Assembly: GCA_016709995.1 (NCBI GenBank)
Contig: JADJLQ010000001.1
Location: 1,646,001-1,710,000 of the forward strand
Direction of reading: 5' to 3'
Length of the DNA: 64,000 nucleotides
Source: Saprospiraceae bacterium
Lineage (GTDB): Bacteria; Bacteroidota; Bacteroidia; Chitinophagales; Saprospiraceae
The position numbers were made by a program, and so were the translations under genes. The notes under the pieces were generated by a model. The model made no database searches. It had not been told where the DNA came from and saw nothing but the letters and a program-made list of their open reading frames with translations. Shown here piece by piece: positions 46,528 to 56,600 of this stretch; the first letter of the stretch is position 1, and every line of letters starts with the position of its first letter.

Positions 46528-49404
46528 ATGAAAACTCTTTTTACCAGCATCCTATTATTAATTGTATTAGCATTTGTCGCCTGCAAAAGTGATCAAAATG
46601 ACAAAAACGTATCCGGGTTGATAGTCCCTGATGATCTGATGGTAACACTTTGGGCTGAGTCTCCTTCTTTTTACAATCCTACCAATATCGATATAGACGC
46701 TAAAGGTAGAGTCTGGGTGACTGAAGCCGTAAATTACCGAAACTACAATAACGATTCCACCAGGACGCTTCACCACAGCCTGGGCGATCGGGTGATGATC
46801 CTTGAAGACACTGATGATGACGGAATAGCAGATAGTTCAAAAATATTCGTACAGGACAAAGACCTGGTATCTCCGATGGGTATAGCAGTGATTGGACACA
46901 AAGTGTATATATCCTGCTCTCCTAACCTGATCGTCTACACCGATGATAATGGCGATGACATCCCAGATCACAAAGAAATATTTTTAACTGGTTTCGGAGG
47001 ACTCGATCACGATCATGCCTTACATGCTGTCATCGGAGGGCCCGATGGAGACCTCTATTTTAATACTGGCAATGCCGGCCCACACATTGTCACAGATCAT
47101 CAAGGCTGGACCCTCAGGTCAGGAAGTTTATACACTGGAGGATCTCCCTACAATACCACCAATCAAGGCAAAATGGTAAGTGATGATGGTAAAATATGGG
47201 TCGGTGGACTAGGATTGAAAATCAAACCTGATGGTTCCGGATTAAAAGTAATAGGGCATAATTTCAGAAACTCCTACGAACTCACTGTCGATAGCAGAGG
47301 CGATGTATGGCAAAATGATAATGACGATCAGGTGGTGACTTGTCGTACCTCCTGGCTCATGGAGGGTGGCAATGCTGGTTTTTTTAGTACGGATGGCACG
47401 CGATATTGGCAGGCAGATCAAAGACCTGGCCAGGATATCTTTACTGCTCACTGGCACCAGGAGGATCCGGGCATCATGCCGGCTGGCGATCGCACCGGCG
47501 CTGGTTCTCCGACCGGAGTAGCATTTTATGAAGGGGATGCCTTGGGCAAAAAATATAGGGGTATGCTGTTAAACGCCGATGCCGGAAGAAATGTAATCTT
47601 TGCCTATCATCCAGAAAGACAATTATCAGGATATGACCTTGGAGCAAGAATGAACCTGGTCACTTCGCTCCATGATGACAATGAAGGTTATGTCTGGAAC
47701 GATTCTTTGGCCAACACAGAGCATGCAAAGTGGTTTAGACCAAGCGACATAGCCATAGGCACGGATGGTGCCTTGTATATTGCAGACTGGTATGACCCTG
47801 TCGTAGGTGGCCATCAAATGCAGGATACCCTGGGCTATGGCAGAATCTATCGGGTCACCCCAAAAGGCAAAAAATTAAAGCGCCCCATACTTGATTTTAC
47901 GAATACAGAAGGTTTGTTGAAAGGATTACGCAGTCCGGCGATCAATGTCCGATATGAAGCCACTGAACTACTAAAAACAAGGGGACAATACATCTTGCCT
48001 TCCGCCTTAAAAGTCTTAAAATCATCCAACCCTTATGAGCGGGCGCAAGCCATTTGGTTAGTTGCATCCCTAGGAGATCAGGGTATCAATAAAGTAGAAA
48101 AACTATTGGATGATAACCGTGAAGAAACCAGGGTAGTGGCTTTCCGTGCACTTAGACGATACGGCCATGAGGTGATGTCATACGCAACCAAAATGATTGA
48201 AGACACATCCTGCTTCATGAGAAGGGAAGTCATCCAAAGCATCGCCGAACTCCCCTATGACCTAAAACAATCTATATTATTGACAGCAGCCAAAAACTTC
48301 AATCCTTCCGATCGATGGTATTTGGAGGCTTTAGGCCAGGCAGTGATCGGAGATGAAGAAAAATTTTTAAAAGACTTAAGGTCGCTATTTGATCTGCCAG
48401 GGATGGATCCTGTACAATGGAGTGATACTGTGGAGGCATTGATCTGGCGATTGCATCCTGCCAGTATGGTACCTCAACTTACTGCCCGTGCTGGATCGCC
48501 CCTCCTCACGCCGACTCAAAGAAATCGATCCGCCACCGCCCTGGCATTTATCAAAGATACCTCCGCTGTGGTTGCTATGATGAAACTAGCGACGAGTGAC
48601 CTCGGCGATGTTCGTGAGCAAGCCATCTATTGGTTGGCATTTAGACAAAGTAATGACTGGTCTTCATTGTATGACTGGCACAAATGGAATCGCAATCCAG
48701 CCAAAGAACGAAAATTAGCCGAATTAAAAGTGAGGCTGAGCAAAATAGTAGATCCCAAACTCCCTTATAACGAGAAAAAGTCTAATGCCAAAGCCATGGC
48801 CAAGGATACGGTAGGCGCCAATATGATACTCACGGCTATAAGCCATCATGAGTTTCCTGCTGATTTGTACAAAGAGGTTTCAGATTCTTTATTACACCAC
48901 CGTGATGTCACCATCCGGATATTGGCATCTCAATATTTTTCACCAGATTCTGCCACACAAGCCTACTCAATACCGGACATAACAAGTATGCAAGGAAGTG
49001 CTCTCACAGGTAAGTCCCTATTTAGTACCAAATGTGCCATTTGTCATAAATTGGAAAATAAGGGTAATAGTATCGGGCCAGACCTATCTATGATTCATCA
49101 AAAATATGACAAGGCTGCTTTGTTGGACGCCATCATCAATCCATCTGCAGGGATCGTATTTGGATATGAAGCCTGGACAATAACCACCAAAGATGGTCAA
49201 TCTTATATGGGATTCATTGTTTCAGAAAACGGGCAATCAATTTCTTTAAAAACGCTTGGTGGCGCCAATCAAAATATAGCCCTAACAAATATTACTTCCA
49301 GGAGCAAACAATCTAAAAGTATTATGCCAACAGCAGGTCAGGGAAAACTCACTGATAAGGATCTGGCTGATATAAGTACCTATTTATTAGGGGTAGGAAA
49401 ATGA
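46528..49404 (+). CDS. PVC-type heme-binding CxxCH lipoprotein with propeller and HEAT repeats
   Basis: The 958-residue product has a lipoprotein signal (LAFVACKSDQ, lipidated Cys near residue 19). A soluble-dehydrogenase-like propeller follows at about 30-450, with PTNIDIDAKGRVWVTEAVNY and DGALYIADWYDPVVGGH. HEAT-like helical repeats span about 465-700. A C-terminal cytochrome c domain has the heme motif CAICH at 836-840 and a likely axial Met933 in SIMPTAGQ. The architecture is that of PVC-type membrane-bound dehydrogenases, thought to oxidise sugars or alcohols in the periplasm; the substrate is unknown. It is coupled to the isomerase-like gene. The 82-bp repeat array begins directly after its stop. 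Confidence 0.88.
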   Translation: MKTLFTSILLLIVLAFVACKSDQNDKNVSGLIVPDDLMVTLWAESPSFYNPTNIDIDAKGRVWVTEAVNYRNYNNDSTRTLHHSLGDRVMILEDTDDDGIADSSKIFVQDKDLVSPMGIAVIGHKVYISCSPNLIVYTDDNGDDIPDHKEIFLTGFGGLDHDHALHAVIGGPDGDLYFNTGNAGPHIVTDHQGWTLRSGSLYTGGSPYNTTNQGKMVSDDGKIWVGGLGLKIKPDGSGLKVIGHNFRNSYELTVDSRGDVWQNDNDDQVVTCRTSWLMEGGNAGFFSTDGTRYWQADQRPGQDIFTAHWHQEDPGIMPAGDRTGAGSPTGVAFYEGDALGKKYRGMLLNADAGRNVIFAYHPERQLSGYDLGARMNLVTSLHDDNEGYVWNDSLANTEHAKWFRPSDIAIGTDGALYIADWYDPVVGGHQMQDTLGYGRIYRVTPKGKKLKRPILDFTNTEGLLKGLRSPAINVRYEATELLKTRGQYILPSALKVLKSSNPYERAQAIWLVASLGDQGINKVEKLLDDNREETRVVAFRALRRYGHEVMSYATKMIEDTSCFMRREVIQSIAELPYDLKQSILLTAAKNFNPSDRWYLEALGQAVIGDEEKFLKDLRSLFDLPGMDPVQWSDTVEALIWRLHPASMVPQLTARAGSPLLTPTQRNRSATALAFIKDTSAVVAMMKLATSDLGDVREQAIYWLAFRQSNDWSSLYDWHKWNRNPAKERKLAELKVRLSKIVDPKLPYNEKKSNAKAMAKDTVGANMILTAISHHEFPADLYKEVSDSLLHHRDVTIRILASQYFSPDSATQAYSIPDITSMQGSALTGKSLFSTKCAICHKLENKGNSIGPDLSMIHQKYDKAALLDAIINPSAGIVFGYEAWTITTKDGQSYMGFIVSENGQSISLKTLGGANQNIALTNITSRSKQSKSIMPTAGQGKLTDKDLADISTYLLGVGK

Positions 49405-49481
49405 ACTTTTCTTCGCTCAAGACAAGAGGCGGCCTATATGGCGCCACCTGTCACAATCCCGTTCGGTAGGAGTTTTACTCT

Positions 49482-49674
49482 GACATTGGAATTCTTCGCT
49501 CAAGACAAGAGGGCCCGTAAGGCGCCACTTGTCGCAATCCCGTTAGGTAGAAGTTTTACTCCGACATTGGAATTCTTCGCTCAAGACAAGAGGCGGCCTC
49601 TAAGGCGCCACTTGTCGCAATCCCGTTCGGGAGGAGTTTTACTCTGACATTGGAATTCTTCGCTCAAGACAAGA
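49482..49674. repeat. 193-bp exact duplicate within the array, copy 1
   Basis: This segment is identical, base for base as read by eye, to 50058-50250. It covers a little over two array units including the variant hairpin with GGGCCC, which occurs only in these two copies and in the unit at 49989. It shows that blocks of several units have been copied recently. Confidence 0.85.
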
Positions 49675-50057
49675 AGCGGCCTCTAAGGCGCCACTTGTCG
49701 CAATCCCGTTCGGTAAAAGTTTTACTCCGACATTGGAATTCTTCGCTCAAGACAAGAGGCGGCCTTTAAGGCGCCACTTGTCGCAATCCCGTTCGGGAGG
49801 AGTTTTACTCTGACATTGGAATTCTTCGCTCAAGACAAGAGGCGGCCTCTAAGGCGCCGCTTGTCGCAATCCCGTTAGGTAAAAGTTTTACTCCGACATT
49901 GGAATTCTTCGCTCAAGACAAGAGGCGGCCTCTAAGGCGCCGCTTGTCGCAAACAGTTCGGTAGTAGTTTTACTCTGACAGTGGAATTCTTCGGACGAGA
50001 CAAGAGGGCCCGTAAGGCGCCACTTGTCGCAATCCCGTTCGGTAGAAGTTTTACTCC

Positions 50058-50250
50058 GACATTGGAATTCTTCGCTCAAGACAAGAGGGCCCGTAAGGCG
50101 CCACTTGTCGCAATCCCGTTAGGTAGAAGTTTTACTCCGACATTGGAATTCTTCGCTCAAGACAAGAGGCGGCCTCTAAGGCGCCACTTGTCGCAATCCC
50201 GTTCGGGAGGAGTTTTACTCTGACATTGGAATTCTTCGCTCAAGACAAGA
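50058..50250. repeat. 193-bp exact duplicate within the array, copy 2
   Basis: This is the second copy of the 193-bp block, 576 bp (about seven units) downstream of the first. Sequence on both sides diverges within one or two bases of the block ends. Confidence 0.85.
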
Positions 50251-50670
50251 GGCGGCCCATAAGGCGCCGCTTGTCGCAATCCCGTTAGGTAGAAGTTTTA
50301 CTTTGACATCGAAATCTTCGCTCAAAACAAGAGGCGGCCCATAAGGCGCCACTTGTCGCAAACAATCTTCGCTCAAGACAAGAGGCGGCCCATAAGGCGC
50401 CACTTGTCGCAAACAATTCGGTAGTAGTTTTACTTTGACATCGAAATCTTCGCTCAAGACAAGAGGCGGCCGCTAAGGCGCCACTTGTCGCAAACAATTC
50501 GGTAGTAGTTTTAATCTGTCATTGGAGTTCTTCGCTCAAGACAAGAGGCGGCCCAAAAGGCGCCACTTGTCGCAAACAGTTCGGTAGTGGTATTACTCTG
50601 ACATTGGAGTTTTTCGCTCAAGTCAAAGGCCGACTTGTTATGATCCCCGAGTCAAGTTCCCGATAAATGA

Positions 50671-53600
50671 TTATTCGAGAATTATCATTTTCTTCGTAGC
50701 TCTAAACGATCCGCCTTCAAAACTATAATACAAGACTCCACTGGCTTTGAGCTCTCTGCGATCGATCCAAACTTCGTTATATCCTTTAGCCCATTCTTTT
50801 TCGATCACTTTGATGGTGCGACCGGTGATATCCGTCACTTTGAAGGTGCCTCTACCCTGCTGAGCAAGATTGAGTCCAATCACGGTGCGGTTATCAAATG
50901 GATTGGGATAGTTTTGATACAACGCTGATTTTGTAGTGATCTCCTGTCCGTTTTGGCTGATAAACCTGATCGATAGATTGCCCAATTCCCCTTTGCCTTC
51001 ATAGCTCTCCGCCAATGTCTTTTGTGAACTGACTCGAAGCACTTCTGACAAGCTGCCTGAACTCTGAGCAGTGAAGATTAAAGTGAATAATATATCCTTA
51101 TCATCAAGATCTACGCTACGATTGGTATTCCAGCTCATGGTAGTCAATCCTTCGGATGCCCAACGGGTACCAAAGTTTTGATTGCTGAGTGAGAGTATGC
51201 CATCGTTTGATTTGACACCATCGAATCTCAAAGAACCATTCATCATAGTTCCCTGGAAACCTGATACGCCTTTGAAGTTTGGTGAAGTAAATGACACCTC
51301 TAACCGCTCTCCGGCTTTGAAGGTGCGATCTTTTACTTCTAAGATCAATCCTGAACCACTGCCACGGACTTCTGCGCCCATGAGGCTGTGGGCAGCAGCG
51401 GTGGCATTGACATCACCGATCTTGATACCGACGAAGTCGACTTTTGTGTCGCCTGACATATGATCGATCTGACCTTCTACCGGATAATTCCACGGATTGG
51501 CTATCTCTGTGAATACATAGGATCTTGGTACAAACTTCCAACTGGTATTGTTGGGCAATTTGTCATAGATGCCCAATATCAGTTTGCGCAGTTCGACCAG
51601 GTCGATCGCATTGACATCATGATTATTGTCCACATCGGCAGCTATCACTTTGTAGGCAGAAGAAAGTGACTCGGATCCCATGATATGTTTCTGGATCAGT
51701 ACCAGGTCGAGCGTGCTGACACCGTTCATCGGATTATCATTTCGGCGAGCCTGGATGGTGTACTGGTCGTTCATCGGCATTGATGAGAATGAATAGGTTC
51801 CATCAGAAACCGTGTTCAGTGTTGCAGGACTAGTCATATGGGGTGACTGGACTGCTACAGTAGCAGACTCAACGCCTTCCTGTTCTTCGGTCTGAAGTTT
51901 ACCGGTGAGGATAGCAACCATAGCGGTGGTATCCGGGCAGGCCCCATGTGGCAAGCCATTGGCTGCATCCGGATTGTCCTGCAACTGGAGAGTCACTTTA
52001 CAGAAATCGTTATTGCCGGCTTTATCGGTCACATACACATCGACGACTGTCACATCGAGCTTCCCGTCGCGGATATCCGCACAGGTAAACTCTCTGCTGG
52101 TTTTCAATGTATCTGGCCCAAAGCTGAACTTCAGATCGGCTTTGGCAGTACAATTGTCCTCTGCACCGTGATCGAAGTCTTTGGCCCAAACGGTGATCCT
52201 ACCGGTACTCGGCATAATCACGGTAGCTAGGCCATCGAGACAATATGGTGTTGGTTTTTTGCAATCTTTGATATCAAATCTGAAGCTGGAAGTATCTGCA
52301 TTGCCACAATTGTCTATACCCACTACATGCACCACATGTCTGCCAGGCTGGCCTAATAAAAATACGAAGTCTTTGACATACTGTGTACCACCCTGATCTA
52401 TGCTGGTTGGGTCAAATAGTCTTCCATTGTACACCGCATCAGTTGCGTTCAGGTCGATGAAATAACGGAATCTGATATCCGATGCGGCAGCACAATTGTC
52501 TGTTGCACTCAGCGGAATTACTACGCTTACCAAACAATTGTCACTGTATACACATACCGTGGTATCCCGGGTAGTCACTACCGGCGGAGTCTCGTCGATC
52601 ACTTTGATGATCTGGATATAGGTCATGTACCCGTCATTATTATCTTTGATATTGCGGTACACACACGAACGGTTAGTACTATTGGCCCTCAATGAATCAT
52701 TGACGATCACATCAGGATAGTGGTTGTGTTGGTTCGGATCATAGATACACCAGTCGATCAGTGTCCAGGTGCGGACAATCTTGTAACAGGCAGAATCCTC
52801 TACAGTGAATATTTCATCCGAATATCTCACCCCGATTTGTTCACACTCGTCATCCTTAATGATTGGAACTCCTGCGTGACCCGTATCGGTGCGATTTAAT
52901 CCCGAACCATCGGGATCACAGGTCACTACTTTATCCTCAGGGAAGATCACTTCGAAATCACTGCGATGTTTGACGATGATCTTCTGAGTAGCGGTTACTG
53001 CATTTCCGCACTTGTCTTTGATCGTCCAACTGCGCTGGATCCAGCCTTCGCTACAACCATTGAGCGTACCATTATCCACTACGGTAAGCGTCGCATCATC
53101 CAAACGACAATTGTCCGTGATCGTAAACTCATTGGATTTTAATACATGATCGAGTGGTCGTTTTTTGTCGACCTTAACCAATGTCGAGAAATAATCCTTT
53201 GGGTTTACATGGCCTGCCTGATCGAACGAATCCAGGTACAACCAAGATCTGCAATAGATCGGAGCCCAACCTTTGTTCCATTCACATGCATCGGGATCGC
53301 TGTGATCCGCCGGATCGGTATGGATGCCTAAAAAGTCTGATCCTCCATAGTACCCATGTACCACTCCTTTGGAATCTTTTAATTGGAGAGGCCATTTATC
53401 AAAGCGTTCGCTGTGTTCGCAATTTGGGTAGCCGGCATAGTCAGGAGCTCCGTCGCAGTATATTGTGATATCTTCGAGATGATTGACTACTGGAGCCATT
53501 TTGTCATCAACTAATACCGTCACCATACAATCATTGTACAGTCTTTGAGAACAATATTTGCCTGGTGGAGTCTCTACTTTATGCACATTATCGCATTGTG

Positions 53601-56600
53601 CGATTAGATTGGGGAAATAGAAAGGCACCTGGCAATAGTCGTACTGCGCTGCCCCTATATATTTGGGTTCAAAGTAGCCCTTGGTATAATAACCTGCATA
53701 GCGCTCATCCAGTTTACTGATCGATGTAAGGCCTGGCCTGTAATTGCAAGATTTCGGCCCTTTAGAATCAAACCAATTGTAATTAAAATCCCCAAGGTGC
53801 AAATAAGTATTGTAACAGAACCATGCATGTGGGCTACATGGAAAAATATGCGGGTCAAACCTTGGTACACCACAAGCTTCGTACACTCTTAATACTACCT
53901 GATTCGTACCGCACTCATCAAAATGCACCGTATCGCTGAATACATAACAATTGATCCAATCTTCGATAAGCGCATCATAATTGTCTTTATCCTTCCAGAA
54001 GGCTTCTTTACCCACTTCTGTTTCCAGGGTAGTATTCCAATAATTTCTCCAATAGGTGATGCTGTCCATAGGAGCAGCTGCAAAGTGTAACACATTGCAG
54101 CAGTTGTCTCTTGATCCATTATCCAGATCTTTGGCGGCGATCGCTGACCAGCAAGTAGCCGGGTCAACGGTGGTTTGAGTCACTTCAACACAAATCGGGA
54201 CATACTGACCGCAATCGTGCGGACTGGATGCTACCACACCTAATTCTTTATTGGTAGGCGCCGGTGCCGCTTTATCGTCGATGGCCAGATATTGTACACA
54301 AGTCTTTTCTGTCAAGGTACACCAGCCGAGGATCGTCCATTCGCGACGGATTTTTACTCCGGTACCACAGATGGCTAATGGCTTGTCGGTATAGGTCGCA
54401 TTGATCTTACATATGCCGGACGCGGCCAGGTACACGCTGTGTCCGTCCACATTGGGCACTACCGGGATCGATGGATTGAGTACCCTGTCCTTGGTACCAT
54501 CCTTAAACTCCCAGGTCGATTTTTGAAGGCTTAACAAGAACTCTGGTGTAAGTTTGTTTTTATCTATTGCGATTGGTACTTTCAATTCTTTTGGATGAAT
54601 ATATCCCCCCAGTTGATAGGAGATTGTGCACGGAAATTCAAAGTCCTCAGGGCAGTCTACACTGTCCAGGCTGGTCTTCCTGATATACAGAGTGCTGGTG
54701 CAGGTCTGGCTATTATTCCAGCGGTCACTGCCCCAGATGGTTCGTTCTACATAACCCAGGTAGGCAGAGTCGCAACCCCAGTCTACCCATCTGTCTCCAA
54801 TCAACTTGACTTCGTCTCCACTGCAATCATTTATTGGTTCGGCCAGCAGAGGCAAGTCGTTGAACTCAAAACAGGAGACCGTGTCATTTCTGCAATTTAA
54901 CCGTGGAGGGGCTTTGTCTTCAACGCAGATCTTGCCCCAGGTTTTATTATTGGTGGCTATTTCGCGAACACTATACACCATACAATAACCGACATGGCTG
55001 ATGTCTACTTTATTGGGTGGATCATAGGTATTGGTACCATGAGGATAGATCAAACTTACTTCAAAGGCATTTCTACAGCCTTGTACATTTTGTAGCACAT
55101 CGTCTGGGCCGATTACTTTCATACAGTTCTGATCCAGCGATACATTGAGCTGATCATTGCCCACTAACTTTTTGGGAAAAGTATCCAGAACCTCAACTAT
55201 CTTATGGCATAAATCTATAGTATCACAATCATTGGTTAACCATAATTGCAGGTCATTTGCTCCCTTATCATCACAATCAAAAGGGATGCTCTCCGTATCA
55301 AGATATTCTGCTGAAACTCCATCATCCAAAACAATCAAATGATACCCATCCGGTATAGTATCCAATAATAATGAATCAACCGGTAAATCAGGTACATTGC
55401 CATCAATATCAACATATAAGGTATCTGTATTGCAATTTAACAACTTCTCATATGGACCAATATCGATAATGCCATTAACGATACGATTTAGTCCATCCAG
55501 ATCTGTCCCGAAAGTGTTATAAGAATTGTTACCCATGTCAATGGCCGGAGACAAAAACATGACATGGAAATCACCATCTGTAGTTGGTGCGGCAGATGCC
55601 AAAGGCGCCATCATAAATAAAGGATCATCAAATTTTATATTTAAGAGAGTTGCATCATTGCTTACTCCACTTGGTAATATAGAGTTTGTGATAGTTGATT
55701 GTGAGGTTCCAGTATTTCTAATTATATACGGAGAGGAATTATTTACAAATATGCTATTAAAAACTTCAACTAAATTATCACCCATTCCATTTCCAGCTTC
55801 TCTATTGTCAATGGTTGCATCAAATGGACTCAGTGACGCAGATGAGTCAGCAGCAATCACTACGTTCGTTAATAAAACTCTTGAATTTGAAACAAAGTTA
55901 TTTGTGTTTAATCTATTCGATCGATTCAGAACTGCGCTTGCGGTATTAGCTGCAAAATTTCCACTGATGATAGTATTATACACACTTAGATCAGCTGTAT
56001 TATTTGCACTAACATTATTTTCACTTGCATTCATAAAACCACCCCCATTACTGGCAGAGGCATTTCCGGCTATGATGCTATTGTAAATGGACATTTTAGA
56101 TAGCCTACCAAATACAGTAGCGACATTGGCAAGACCCGCACCTTGAAGCATAGAGTAATTTTCGTAAATATTTGAATTACGGATGATGATATCCACTGTA
56201 TCTTGATTGGTAGAGGCACTATACCATCCTGCCCCTTGAGCATTGCTACCCGATGCTGCATTGGCATTGCCACCTGTGATATGAAAGCCATCTACCACTA
56301 CACCTGTAACATTGATAGTAGTCACTACGTGAATGCTATTGCCTACGGTATCGCCATTCTGATCAATATCACCACAAAGAATTGTTTTGTTACATACCCA
56401 ATTACGATCAGCCAATGCAGTATCTCCTGTAGCAGGATTAAACCCGCCCAACATGACAACAGAATCAGGGATATTAAAAGAAGTGTCTCTTCCGACGGAA
56501 GCCGGATAATATGTACCTTTAGCTACACAGATCGTATCTACAAAACAATCATTGAGCGCATCCTGGAGATTTGTAAATGCATTGGCCCAGGAGGAACCAT

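Larger units (their letters stand above)
49405..50640. repeat. Tandem array of about 16 units of ~82 bp, each with a palindrome
   Basis: The phrase CTTCGCTCAAGACAAGAG recurs at about 49411, 49494, 49575, 49658, 49741, 49824, 49907, 49989, 50070, 50151, 50234, 50316, 50367, 50448 and 50530, with a degenerate end near 50612. Spacing is 81-83 bp except one 51-bp unit at 50316. Each unit carries GACAAG ... CTTGTC enclosing GGCG ... CGCC, a strong hairpin of about 30 nt, then a less structured AT-richer part ending TTTTACTCCGACATTGG. Unit length varies by one or two bases, so no frame is kept and the array is non-coding. It fills the gap between two convergent genes. There are no unique spacers, so it is not CRISPR. 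Confidence 0.95.

Noticed and set aside
49438..50497. Short open frames on both strands inside the tandem array
   Set aside because: They arise because some units are 81 bp. Units of 82 and 83 bp break them, they have no conserved start, and the repeated peptide is low complexity.
49405..50640. CRISPR-like array
   Set aside because: Repeats are head-to-tail units of about 82 bp with no unique spacers, and no cas genes are nearby.
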